Below are positions 1 to 7,882 of a stretch of 64,000 bases of DNA, piece after piece; position 1 is the first letter of the stretch; every line of letters starts with the position of its first letter. The position numbers were made by a program, and so were the translations under genes. This DNA is from Alphaproteobacteria bacterium (GTDB taxonomy: Bacteria; Pseudomonadota; Alphaproteobacteria; Micavibrionales; Micavibrionaceae). The DNA is taken from the NCBI GenBank assembly GCA_016794145.1, contig JAEUKP010000009.1:51391-115390 (forward strand), written 5' to 3'. The notes under the pieces are model-generated. The model did not search any database. It saw only the letters and a program-made list of their open reading frames with translations, and was not told the DNA's origin.

Positions 1-1
1 C

Positions 2-217
2 GGGATCGAAGCTCTGGCCGTTGTCCCCGGTGTTATCTGGATGATTGCCAAGATTTCGCTCGTCCTGTTCTTCTTTTTCTGGGCACGGGCGACATTCCCC
101 CGTTACCGCTATGACCAATTAATGCGCTTGGGGTGGAAAGTCTTCTTGCCATTCAGTTTTATCTGGGTTGTAATTGTGGCTGGAACACTGATTTATACGA
201 ACACGCTGCCTCATTAA
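2..217 (+). CDS. nuoH: NADH-quinone oxidoreductase subunit H, C-terminal end (partial)
   Basis: The reading frame is open from the window edge and ends with TAA at 215-217, giving the last 71 residues of NuoH, the membrane subunit of respiratory complex I that forms part of the quinone pocket. Visible are two hydrophobic segments, the conserved [16 protein letters not shown] stretch and the [10 protein letters not shown] motif typical of the NuoH C-terminus. The gene starts upstream of the window. nuoI follows after 24 bp with an AGGAAA ribosome site, so the two are co-transcribed. Confidence 0.95.
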   Translation, partial: GIEALAVVPGVIWMIAKISLVLFFFFWARATFPRYRYDQLMRLGWKVFLPFSFIWVVIVAGTLIYTNTLPH

Positions 218-241
218 GAGATTATCGATAGGAAATAGATT

Positions 242-730
242 ATGTCTGCTTTTACCGTTGCCCGTTCATTTTTGTTAATCGAAATCCTTAAAGGGATGGC
301 ATTGACCTTGAAATACATGTTCTTTGTCCCGCGTGTGACGATCAACTACCCGTATGAAAAAGGCCCGTTATCGCCCCGTTTCCGTGGGGAGCATGCGTTG
401 CGTCGTTATCCCAACGGGGAAGAGCGCTGCATCGCCTGTAAATTATGCGAAGCGATTTGCCCGGCCTTGGCGATTACGATTGAGGCAGAGCCACGCGAAG
501 ATGGCTCTCGCCGGACGACACGTTACGATATTGATATGACCAAGTGCATTTATTGCGGTCTGTGTCAGGAAGCCTGTCCGGTCGATGCGATTGTAGAAGG
601 CCCGAATTTTGAATTTGCAACCGAAACCCGTGATGAATTGTTCTATAATAAACAAAAATTGCTGGAAAACGGGGATCGTTGGGAAGCACAACTCGCCCGG
701 AATTTGGTCGCAGTAGCTCCGTATCGTTAA
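242..730 (+). CDS. nuoI: NADH-quinone oxidoreductase subunit I (2x[4Fe-4S])
   Basis: This is the 162-residue NuoI subunit, which carries clusters N6a and N6b and passes electrons from the peripheral arm of complex I towards quinone. Two CxxCxxCxxxCP motifs are present: C63, C66, C69, C73 and C102, C105, C108, C112. The length is normal for the alphaproteobacterial or mitochondrial TYKY type. It directly follows nuoH. The next gene is a CheZ homologue instead of nuoJ, so the nuo cluster is interrupted here and nuoJ-N must lie elsewhere or be missing. Confidence 0.97.
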   Translation: MSAFTVARSFLLIEILKGMALTLKYMFFVPRVTINYPYEKGPLSPRFRGEHALRRYPNGEERCIACKLCEAICPALAITIEAEPREDGSRRTTRYDIDMTKCIYCGLCQEACPVDAIVEGPNFEFATETRDELFYNKQKLLENGDRWEAQLARNLVAVAPYR

Positions 731-841
731 AATAAAGTACGTTTTTTTCTTTTCCCTGCGTAAACTTAGAATCTGTTAACGATTTTAAGAGTAGACTAGT
801 TTGTTGTTCCTTCACCAAATTTTCGTTTAACGGGCATCACA

Positions 842-1555
842 ATGGTACAAGACGCAAAAGCTAAAGACATAAAATCATTCCAATCAGCTCCAACTGCTGT
901 CGATTTTCAGTCCGTAATGATGATTGTTTACTCGATGAAGGAGCAAATGGATGGGATGGAGCGACTTTTTAAAACACGCCTGGATGATGTCGCCAACATG
1001 AAAGAAAAGATGGATATCTTTGAAACATTTGTCCGGCGACGTTTTGACGAGATTTCAATGGAAATAAATGCCACATCCCAGCAATTGGATATGGCAGAAG
1101 AGGGGCTTGCAAATCGCTTTAGCGAAGTATTAAGTACGATTTCAGCCATTAATTTTAGCGGAACCGGGTTAACTGCTGCCAATACCGGTGTTGAATTACA
1201 GGCCGTTATTACAGATACAGAAGAAGCCGCAAATAAAATTCTAGATGCGGCAGATCGCATATCCGATAGAATGAAGTCTGATATGCAGTTTGCAACTGAT
1301 GAAGACCGCCGCCAGTTTTTTGAACAGACAAAACAAGACGTTCAAGAAATTTTGATGGCCTGTACCTTCCAGGACTTAACGGGTCAGCGTATTCGTAAAA
1401 CACTCGAAAGCCTTCAATTGATCGAAGATAAAATCAGTTCGACCCTTGATGAGCTGGGGATCGAGGTGAAAGCGGATCCTTTGGCTGGCGGGGTAAGGGA
1501 TTCAACCGAGAATCATGCTCACTCCCAAGCCGATATTGATGCTTTATTTGCTTAG
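842..1555 (+). CDS. cheZ: CheZ-family chemotaxis protein phosphatase
   Basis: A 237-residue, mostly helical protein. Its signature is QDLTGQ at residues 177-182; in E. coli CheZ the Asp and Gln of DLTGQ dephosphorylate CheY-P, matching D178 and Q182 here. The last residues (SQADIDALFA) resemble the C-terminal CheY-binding tail of CheZ. Long amphipathic helices between about residues 25 and 145 fit the four-helix hairpin dimer. No other chemotaxis genes are adjacent, so it stands alone behind nuoI, 111 bp downstream. It probably controls flagellar switching or another CheY-like receiver; the partner is not visible here. Confidence 0.85.
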   Translation: MVQDAKAKDIKSFQSAPTAVDFQSVMMIVYSMKEQMDGMERLFKTRLDDVANMKEKMDIFETFVRRRFDEISMEINATSQQLDMAEEGLANRFSEVLSTISAINFSGTGLTAANTGVELQAVITDTEEAANKILDAADRISDRMKSDMQFATDEDRRQFFEQTKQDVQEILMACTFQDLTGQRIRKTLESLQLIEDKISSTLDELGIEVKADPLAGGVRDSTENHAHSQADIDALFA

Positions 1556-1577
1556 TTTAAGCTTTACAAAAGAAAAC

Positions 1578-1621
1578 ATAAAAATTGTTTAAAAACAAAA
1601 TAAAAATTGTTTAAAAACAAA
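1578..1621. repeat. Perfect 22-bp tandem duplication
   Basis: Two exact adjacent copies of a 22-bp AT-rich unit (1578-1599 and 1600-1621) with the core ATTGTTTAAAAACAA lie between the convergent cheZ and phaR genes. Read on the minus strand, the repeat supplies T-rich runs just after the phaR terminator hairpin. Confidence 0.9.
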
Positions 1622-1646
1622 TAAGACGAGAAATTACTTCTCGTCT
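1600..1646 (-). terminator. Probable intrinsic terminator of phaR
   Basis: A 9-bp stem (AGACGAGAA at 1624-1632 with TTCTCGTCT at 1638-1646) has a 5-nt loop that contains the phaR stop codon. On the minus strand it is followed by TTATTTGTTTTTAAAC, a U-rich tail. The same hairpin could also slow transcription coming from cheZ. Confidence 0.6.
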
Positions 1647-2137
1647 GACCCGTTCTTGTTTTTATTAGCATTCAGTGTAAATGCAGAAAATGCTTTCATC
1701 GCGTTTTCAAACATTGCCATATTTTGTTTGCTCAATTCCTCTAACGAAGACATTGGAAAAATACCACCAAAGTTCTTGCTCATCTGGGCACGAAATTCAT
1801 CCTGTTTTTTTGTGAATTCTGCAATGGACTGCTCCAAATAATTGGGAACAAGTTTGCCCATATTGTCGCCGTAGAATCCAATCAGTTGTTTCATAAAATT
1901 GGTCGGCAAAAGATTCTGACCCTCTTTGCTTTCTTGTTCCGCAATGATTTGGGTCATTACAGAACGGGTGAGGTCTTCACCAGATTTTGCATCATAGACA
2001 ACAAAATCATATCCTTCTTTAACCATTTCGCAGAGATCTTCTAATGTGACGTAGCTACTCCGTCCCGTATCATACAGACGACGATTCGCATATTTCTTAA
2101 TAACAGTTGGCTTATCGCCACCTTTTTTTGCGGCCAT
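1634..2137 (-). CDS. phaR: Polyhydroxyalkanoate synthesis repressor PhaR
   Basis: This 167-residue protein has the PHB/PHA accumulation regulator DNA-binding domain at about residues 12-75, including KKYANRRLYDT and YVTLEDLCEMV. A conserved C-terminal region (LLPTNFMKQLIGFYGD...) follows. In known systems PhaR represses phasin and its own genes and is titrated off DNA by nascent polymer granules. The divergent neighbour 110 bp away is a PHA synthase-like gene, which supports the assignment. The N-terminus has a Lys-rich MAAKKGGDKP start typical of the family. Confidence 0.95.
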   Translation of the reverse strand: MAAKKGGDKPTVIKKYANRRLYDTGRSSYVTLEDLCEMVKEGYDFVVYDAKSGEDLTRSVMTQIIAEQESKEGQNLLPTNFMKQLIGFYGDNMGKLVPNYLEQSIAEFTKKQDEFRAQMSKNFGGIFPMSSLEELSKQNMAMFENAMKAFSAFTLNANKNKNGSDEK

Positions 2138-2247
2138 GTTGCACCTTCGGTGTGAATTGTTGCATTACCTATTTTTAACTAATCATAAAATAAGCTGTGT
2201 GACAATCGCTTTGCACATTTTATACCAATTTGTGATAAAGAGAGACC

Positions 2248-3444
2248 ATGAGTCATACAGATAAATTTTCCACAATACAGACAAGTTATCGTCAGAGATC
2301 CTTGATGATGCATCTTGCTCTAGCATCTGGAGCCCTTGCGCAGCCAAGTTTGTTAAAACAAAAAAAAATAACCGATGCATTCTGGGAAAATGGAGACGGT
2401 GTCTCTGCCCGGATGAGTATGGAAAAAGTTGTCATCGGACTTCGTGAATATCAACGCCATCCCTATCAACGCCCCCCACAAAGAGCCAGTATTGTATGGC
2501 GTGATGGCGAATCACGAATCTTGTGGTATGCCGCACACTCTGATTTCGATCAAAAACCAACACAAACCTTATCTGTTTTTATGATTCCATCGATGATTAA
2601 TGGAGCCGAGATCTTGGATATCTTGCCGGAGGATAGGTCTTTGGTACGATGGATGACCTCACAAGGGTTTAATGTTTTTGTATTTGAATGGGGAAATTTA
2701 CGTGAAGATCCTGAGCTTCAAACACTTGACCTTGCTTTAGGAAAGAAACTTCATAAGGCTTTAAGATGGTTAAAGTCAGAAACAGACTCGCCCTTGATTG
2801 GTCTTGGGTATTGCATGGGCGGATTATTTTTAGCGGCTGCAGAAATATTAAACCCAGATATTTTTCACCAGCTTATTTTTATTGCCACACCTTGGGATTT
2901 CAAAGCTGGTGCAAAAGGCCATTTTGCAGAGGCTCTTACCGGATGGGCCCAAGACGGATTAAAAAAATTAGATCATCTTGATTATATGCCGAATGAATGG
3001 TTGCAAATGATGTTTGCCGGAGTAGATCCTGCACAGGTTGTTAGAAAATTTTCTGCCTTTGCCGATATGAAGAAAGGGGGAATTGATGAAAAATTATTTG
3101 TTGCCGTTGAAGACTGGGTCAATGGAGGTGGAGATCTACCATCTGGAATTATTAAACCTGCGGTTAAAGACTGGTATTTGGAAAACAAAGTTGTGAAGGG
3201 GGAATGGCATGTTAGCGGTCAGAGAATTAAAGCCCAGAGAATAACAAAGCCGTCTTTGGTCATTGTTCCGATGTATGATAAAATCGTTCCACCAGAATCT
3301 GCGGAACCTCTTTCTGCTCAAATTCCTGATGCGTACATCTTGGAGGTGGATACCGGGCATATCAGTATGATGGTTGGGGCTTCTGCAGAAAGAAATATGT
3401 GGGAACCGATGGTCGATTGGATAAGAGCATTTTCAGATCTTTAA
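2248..3444 (+). CDS. phaC: Short PHA synthase-like alpha/beta hydrolase
   Basis: A 398-residue alpha/beta-hydrolase protein of the PhaC family, which polymerises (R)-3-hydroxyacyl-CoA into storage polyester. The lipase-like box is GYCMGG with Cys189 as nucleophile, the hallmark that separates PHA synthases from ordinary lipases. The remaining triad fits D344 (MYDKIVPP) and H371 (DTGHISMM). A conserved SLVRWMTSQG...VFEWGN stretch also fits. At 398 residues it is much shorter than class I PhaC (about 560-600) and nearer to class III, but no phaE partner adjoins it. It is divergent from phaR across a 110-bp promoter region, and phaZ lies about 21 kb away. Confidence 0.82.
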   Translation: MSHTDKFSTIQTSYRQRSLMMHLALASGALAQPSLLKQKKITDAFWENGDGVSARMSMEKVVIGLREYQRHPYQRPPQRASIVWRDGESRILWYAAHSDFDQKPTQTLSVFMIPSMINGAEILDILPEDRSLVRWMTSQGFNVFVFEWGNLREDPELQTLDLALGKKLHKALRWLKSETDSPLIGLGYCMGGLFLAAAEILNPDIFHQLIFIATPWDFKAGAKGHFAEALTGWAQDGLKKLDHLDYMPNEWLQMMFAGVDPAQVVRKFSAFADMKKGGIDEKLFVAVEDWVNGGGDLPSGIIKPAVKDWYLENKVVKGEWHVSGQRIKAQRITKPSLVIVPMYDKIVPPESAEPLSAQIPDAYILEVDTGHISMMVGASAERNMWEPMVDWIRAFSDL

Positions 3445-3464
3445 GCACAGATCATGAATAAGTT

Positions 3465-4088
3465 TTAAGATATCTGGTTGCGTATCTGTGTAGATGAAAT
3501 ATCCAGTAACGGTTCAGCAAAGATCCAATAAATATGACCTTTTTTAAGATTCGGCCGCATCCCGTGCAATGGATAAATATGATGTAATTGTGCATGTTGG
3601 CGAAAAACATTTTGCCGAACCTGTCCGGATTGATGTGGACGACCAACAAATGCAAAAGAAATAAGCTTTTGAAGATCTTGCCATTTATACCACCGGTTAA
3701 ATTCATAAGCGATATCGGTCCCAGAAAACCAAACAAAATCGGTCCCAGAAAAGCGTGATTGGATAGCTTTAATCGTGTCATAGGTCCGTATTGTTCCCAA
3801 ATCTTTTTCAATCCCTGTCACAAGAACACGGGGATTCGTAATCATGTTGGCGCATGCATCCATTCGGGTTTGAAGATCAGGAAGATTTGCTTTTGATTTC
3901 AAAGGATTTCCGGGAGTAACAAGCCACCAGATCGCATCCAACCCCAGATATTTCATCGCAATATCAGAGGCATGAATATGTCCTTGATGAGGAGGATTGA
4001 ATGTCCCGCCAAATAACCCAACACGGAGCCCACGCCAGCGTTGAGAGTTGTGGATCGTTGGTGGCGTAAGAATCTTTGGACGTCTCAT
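3465..4088 (-). CDS. nadD: Nicotinate-nucleotide adenylyltransferase
   Basis: NadD joins nicotinate mononucleotide and ATP to make deamido-NAD+ in NAD synthesis. The 207-residue protein has the nucleotidyltransferase motif GTFNPPHQGH near residues 29-38 and the family C-terminal SSTQIRNQ, which corresponds to the ISSTxIR motif. An N-terminal extension of about 22 residues precedes the core. It converges on the phaC-like gene with a 20-bp gap. The usual alphaproteobacterial neighbours rsfS and rlmH are absent. Confidence 0.93.
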   Translation of the reverse strand: MRRPKILTPPTIHNSQRWRGLRVGLFGGTFNPPHQGHIHASDIAMKYLGLDAIWWLVTPGNPLKSKANLPDLQTRMDACANMITNPRVLVTGIEKDLGTIRTYDTIKAIQSRFSGTDFVWFSGTDIAYEFNRWYKWQDLQKLISFAFVGRPHQSGQVRQNVFRQHAQLHHIYPLHGMRPNLKKGHIYWIFAEPLLDISSTQIRNQIS

Positions 4089-4122
4089 GCGTTTCTTATA
4101 AAGAAATATGAAGAAATTGCCC

Positions 4123-4155
4123 AGTGAAATATAAGTGAAATATAAGTGAAATATA
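4123..4155. repeat. Three tandem copies of an 11-bp unit
   Basis: AGTGAAATATA is repeated exactly three times (4123-4133, 4134-4144, 4145-4155). The array lies 35-67 bp upstream of the nadD start, in the gap between nadD and the upstream PLP-fold gene. The period is close to one helical turn. Confidence 0.9.
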
Positions 4156-4175
4156 CAGTAAGCATTACCTTCACG

Positions 4176-4886
4176 TTATATACTTACGTTTAATATCACG
4201 GCCCCCGGGATGGCTTGTTTGGTTACAAATTGCCAGAGTTTTGCGTCGCTATACGGGCATGCGGGGTAGGGCGGCGGGTAAAGCGCCGGAATGTGGAATT
4301 TTTCAGGAGCGGAGTGGAGGATAGCACGGCCAATATCCCCGACATGTTTGACGGCACTGACCGCATGCACAGGGCTATCCGGAAAGGCGGCGCACGCGGC
4401 ACGCGCCAAAACACCGCTTAAGGCCGGAACCCAGATTTCCGTGGGAGGTGTGGGGAGTGATTCACGGAGGATATCGGCCATGACAGAGATAAATTCCGGT
4501 GTATCAAACCCCAAAGGCAGGAGGGATAGATCGGGATGTTGTTTGGCAACCCGCGCATATATCATGTCAACGGGTTCTGGTTTCTCCCAATATATATTGG
4601 TTCGCAGATGAAAGAGCCGGTTGATCCAATCAGGTTTATGTTTCGCGTTGGCCAGAAAAAGGGAACAGTCATACCCCAGATGGGCACAGGATTCCGCCAC
4701 GGCCCATCCGCCCGATCCGAACACCGTGCCAACATAGGCAAAATGCGCGGCAAAATGCGGTACCCCGCTTGATTCCTGAACCCTTGGCAAATACCGTAAC
4801 AGGGCCGGCATTTTGGCCCCGCCCGGCACCATATCCCCCCGCAGGATGGAAAGATTCTCGTGTGGGATAAGCGGGATGGAAGTCAT
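4176..4886 (-). CDS. PLP-dependent enzyme-like protein (fold type II, ACC deaminase/desulfhydrase-like)
   Basis: This 236-residue protein is not a standard named enzyme. LRGDMVPGGAKMPALLRYLP near residues 15-34 resembles the RxDL...GGNKxRKL segment of ACC deaminases and D-cysteine desulfhydrases, whose Lys binds PLP; Lys25 would be equivalent. GSGGWAVAESCAHLGYDC matches the following SSHxxA...A..LGL phosphate and substrate helix. VPALSGVLARAAC resembles the glycine-rich phosphate loop. It is about 80-100 residues shorter than ACC deaminase, so it may be a reduced or non-catalytic relative. It lies 18 bp downstream of the unknown gene at 4905, at the end of the gat transcription unit. Confidence 0.5.
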   Translation of the reverse strand: MTSIPLIPHENLSILRGDMVPGGAKMPALLRYLPRVQESSGVPHFAAHFAYVGTVFGSGGWAVAESCAHLGYDCSLFLANAKHKPDWINRLFHLRTNIYWEKPEPVDMIYARVAKQHPDLSLLPLGFDTPEFISVMADILRESLPTPPTEIWVPALSGVLARAACAAFPDSPVHAVSAVKHVGDIGRAILHSAPEKFHIPALYPPPYPACPYSDAKLWQFVTKQAIPGAVILNVSI

Positions 4887-4904
4887 ATAAATTACCCGTT
4901 ATTC

Positions 4905-5810
4905 TTATTCGGAAAAGAAATCTTTTTCGTTTAGGATTTCCAACGGTAACTTTGGTGGCGGGCCATCCAGATAGGTCTTCAGGGTGGATGATTGCCGCCG
5001 CAGTTTTTCTTCATATCCCAGAACAAGCAGAGTGTTTCCACTGGCAATGCCGAGATCTTTCACGATTTTTCCTTCGCGATATACTTTGGCATCACCAAGA
5101 GGACCGGAACGATCATCAACATGGTTGTCGTTGAACATCCAGACATCCAACATGCGATCGCCGTCAAAGGACCACATGAAAACGATAATATACGATGCTG
5201 TTTTATAATCCGTATCAGATTTTATAACATCGAGAATATACGCTTCCAGATCTGTGGGCGCCATGCCGGCATACGCAACCTTTGCATCGGCATCCGGCCA
5301 GACGATAATTTGGATCCCATCCAGAAAGAAATTGAGATTGTTGTAAAAAGAGTGGTTTGGTTTGTAATCAAATTCCAGCTTTGGGGAGTGGCCAAGGTCC
5401 CAAATCGCTTGGAACAGTTGTTTGTGATTTTTTGCAAATGCGGGATCTTGGATAATCATCATTTGCGAGGAGTTATATACGGCGACAGTGTCATCAAAGA
5501 CCAGAACCTCATGATTGATCTCGTATACAGAGCTGGGGATGTACCGGAATGTCATGACCTGATTGATAAAATCAGAATTTTCTGAGAATTTTGGAATTGT
5601 AGGACTGTTCGAGATTTGTTTAACTTTTACGCCGTTTTCTAGAAAATTCTTCCGGATTTCTTCTGCGCGATTTTGATCAAAGAGAGCCGACATATCACTC
5701 TTTTCAAAAATAAAAGCTTCCTTATCGCGCGCAGCGGACGAGGCTAGCGAGATGTCATACAAATCGCTAATCTCTGCGTCTTTTAGAGTTGTTGTGAATT
5801 TATCCAACAC
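4905..5810 (-). CDS. Hypothetical protein with TrmB-like effector-domain pattern
   Basis: A 301-residue soluble protein with no signal peptide. Around residues 95-145 it has the pattern Y.INHEVLVFDDTVAVYN...MIIQDPAFAKNH..LFQAIWDLG. This resembles the sensor half of TrmB/HTH-type regulators, where an effector pocket ends in an LF..lW motif, but no helix-turn-helix is evident. The C-terminal half is rich in charged beta segments and ends in an acidic tail. It starts 7 bp after gatB stops and is probably translated from the gat messenger. Function unknown. Confidence 0.6.
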   Translation of the reverse strand: MLDKFTTTLKDAEISDLYDISLASSAARDKEAFIFEKSDMSALFDQNRAEEIRKNFLENGVKVKQISNSPTIPKFSENSDFINQVMTFRYIPSSVYEINHEVLVFDDTVAVYNSSQMMIIQDPAFAKNHKQLFQAIWDLGHSPKLEFDYKPNHSFYNNLNFFLDGIQIIVWPDADAKVAYAGMAPTDLEAYILDVIKSDTDYKTASYIIVFMWSFDGDRMLDVWMFNDNHVDDRSGPLGDAKVYREGKIVKDLGIASGNTLLVLGYEEKLRRQSSTLKTYLDGPPPKLPLEILNEKDFFSE

Positions 5811-5817
5811 TTTGAAA

Positions 5818-7269
5818 TTATACCAACTTTGCCTTTAACAGATCATTGACCATGTCGGGGTTGGCTTTGCCAGCGGATTTTTTCATGACCTGACCGACAA
5901 AGAAGCCGAATAATTTGTCTTTTCCGCCTTTATAGGCGGCGACGTTGTCGGGGTTTTCGGCGATGACTTCGTCGACGATTTTTTCAATCGCGCCGGTATC
6001 GGTCACTTGTTTCAACCCTTTTTCGTCGACGATCACGGCGGCATCTTTGCCTGTGGCCATCATGTCGGCAAAGACATCTTTGGCAATTTTGCCCGAGATG
6101 GTGGAATCCGAAATCAAGGCAATCAGCCCGCCCAATTGATGTGCGGTCACCGGGCTTTCGGCCAGAGTTTTTCCGTCCTTGTTCAAGGCTCCCAACAATT
6201 CGTTAATCACCCAGTTTGCAGCCAGTTTGGAATCGTGCCCTTTGGCCACGGTTTCGAAATAATCGGCGCGGGCGCGCTCCATAATCAACACCGATGCATC
6301 ATACATGCTCAACCCATAATCGGTCATAAAGCGGTGTTTCTTTTGATCGGGCAATTCCGGCAGAGTGGCTTTGATGGCATCGACAAAACTTTGTTCAATG
6401 ACCAAAGGCAGCAAATCCGGATCGGGGAAATAGCGGTAGTCATGCGCTTCTTCCTTGGATCGCATCGAGCGGGTTTCGCCTTTGGCGTTATCCCACAGGC
6501 GGGTTTCTTGTTTAATGGATCCACCGGATTCGAGGATTTCCACCTGACGCGCGGCTTCGTAATCGATAGCCATTTGCACGGATTTGATCGAGTTCACGTT
6601 TTTGATTTCGCAACGTGTGCCAAGCGGAGCTCCGAATTTACGCACAGATACGTTGACGTCGGCGCGCATCGAGCCTTCTTCCAGATTGCCGTCACAGGTG
6701 CCAAGGTAACGCAAGATCATGCGGAGTTTGGTCAGGTAGGCACAGGCTTCATCCGGCCCGCGCAAATCTGGTTCCGACACAATTTCCATCAGGGCACAGC
6801 CAGAGCGGTTCAAGTCGACATAACTTTTGGTCGGGTGTTGATCGTGGATTGATTTGCCCGCATCTTGTTCCAGATGCAAACGGGTCACGCCGATTTGTTT
6901 TGTTTCGCCATTCGGCAGGTCGATTTCAATCATTCCCTTGCCGACAATCGGGTGCAGGAACTGCGAGATTTGATAGCCTTGTGGCAAATCCGGATAGAAA
7001 TAGTTTTTGCGTTCGAACACCGAATACAGGTTAATGGCCGAATTCAGGCCGAGTCCTGTGCGGACCGCTTGCTCAACGCAATATTCGTTCAAAACAGGCA
7101 GCATGCCGGGCATGGCCGCATCCACCAACGATACGTGATCGTTCGGAGCTCCGCCGAATGTGCAGGACGCGCCCGAAAATAATTTCGATTGCGCGATGAC
7201 TTGCGCATGGACTTCCATCCCGATGACAATTTCCCAATCGCCTGTTTCACCTTTGATGATTGCAGCCAT
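5818..7269 (-). CDS. gatB: Asp/Glu-tRNA(Asn/Gln) amidotransferase subunit B
   Basis: GatB binds mischarged Glu-tRNA(Gln) or Asp-tRNA(Asn) and phosphorylates the misacyl group before amidation. The 483-residue protein opens with [13 protein letters not shown] and contains [15 protein letters not shown], the [11 protein letters not shown] motif and the conserved [18 protein letters not shown] block, then the YqeY-like tail domain. Length is normal. An AGGA site lies 11 nt upstream of the ATG. It belongs to the gatC-gatA-(two secreted proteins)-gatB transcription unit. Its base composition is clearly more GC-rich than the two genes inserted upstream. Confidence 0.97.
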   Translation of the reverse strand: MAAIIKGETGDWEIVIGMEVHAQVIAQSKLFSGASCTFGGAPNDHVSLVDAAMPGMLPVLNEYCVEQAVRTGLGLNSAINLYSVFERKNYFYPDLPQGYQISQFLHPIVGKGMIEIDLPNGETKQIGVTRLHLEQDAGKSIHDQHPTKSYVDLNRSGCALMEIVSEPDLRGPDEACAYLTKLRMILRYLGTCDGNLEEGSMRADVNVSVRKFGAPLGTRCEIKNVNSIKSVQMAIDYEAARQVEILESGGSIKQETRLWDNAKGETRSMRSKEEAHDYRYFPDPDLLPLVIEQSFVDAIKATLPELPDQKKHRFMTDYGLSMYDASVLIMERARADYFETVAKGHDSKLAANWVINELLGALNKDGKTLAESPVTAHQLGGLIALISDSTISGKIAKDVFADMMATGKDAAVIVDEKGLKQVTDTGAIEKIVDEVIAENPDNVAAYKGGKDKLFGFFVGQVMKKSAGKANPDMVNDLLKAKLV

Positions 7270-7305
7270 AATTTTCTATCCTATATTTTTATTTTCTACG
7301 TAAAC

Positions 7306-7869
7306 TTATTTTTGGGTTGGGTTGGTGGCACAAGACAATGCAATTTTTCTTTGTGTTTCGATAAACTCCGAAGTTTCCATGATCGGCGTGACAGGATCAA
7401 ACAGATTTGGATCTTTTTTCAATAAATCAGGCAACATTCTTCCAGAAATGTCTTTCATGAAGATCCCCATTTTGTTCGACAAGCAAGAACATATTTCAGG
7501 GCTTTTTACATCAGTCATGCATTTTTTATGAATCAAATCATGTGTCGGGTATTGCATACAAGGACCGTTGACCGAAATAAGAACTTTGTTCAAGGATTTT
7601 CTGGCTTTATCTCCAGGTGTTGAGAGATTAACGAGATCCTCTTGAGACATTGTTTTCTGCATATTCATTGCGGTGCAGGCACAATATTGATTTTGGGTCT
7701 CTTTGGTCATGGTTCCTTCTTTTTGGGCACTGGCGACACAATTAGAGAAATATTTCGATGACATTTCATCCGTAATCGGTGTTCCAGATACTGAGGAGCC
7801 AGAGGCATAAGAAGGACCATCTGAAATGCAAGTCAGAAGTAGTGTTGTCATTAAAATTATTTTTTTCAT
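7306..7869 (-). CDS. Secreted Cys-motif protein, paralogue 1 (unknown)
   Basis: An unrecognised protein of 187 residues, counted from the ATG at 7869 that begins a clear signal peptide (MKKIILMTTLLLTC). An upstream in-frame TTG at 7878 is less likely. The mature part carries a Cys pattern shared with the gene just upstream (7883-8557): a lone Cys, then YCACTA, then PCMQYP, a Cys about 13 residues on, and CSC. Six or seven cysteines in an exported protein suggest disulfides or metal/haem contact, though no CxxCH is present. It sits between gatA and gatB in the same orientation. Confidence 0.7.
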   Translation of the reverse strand: MKKIILMTTLLLTCISDGPSYASGSSVSGTPITDEMSSKYFSNCVASAQKEGTMTKETQNQYCACTAMNMQKTMSQEDLVNLSTPGDKARKSLNKVLISVNGPCMQYPTHDLIHKKCMTDVKSPEICSCLSNKMGIFMKDISGRMLPDLLKKDPNLFDPVTPIMETSEFIETQRKIALSCATNPTQK

Positions 7870-7882
7870 TTGATCCAATCCA

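Noticed and set aside
776..790. CtrA-type site upstream of cheZ
   Set aside because: TTAA-CGATT-TTAA has 5 bp between the half-sites, not the 7 bp of the CtrA consensus.
6007..6852. Plus-strand open frame of 281 codons
   Set aside because: It lies wholly antisense to gatB, has no recognisable domain or ribosome site, and its openness is a side effect of gatB codon use.
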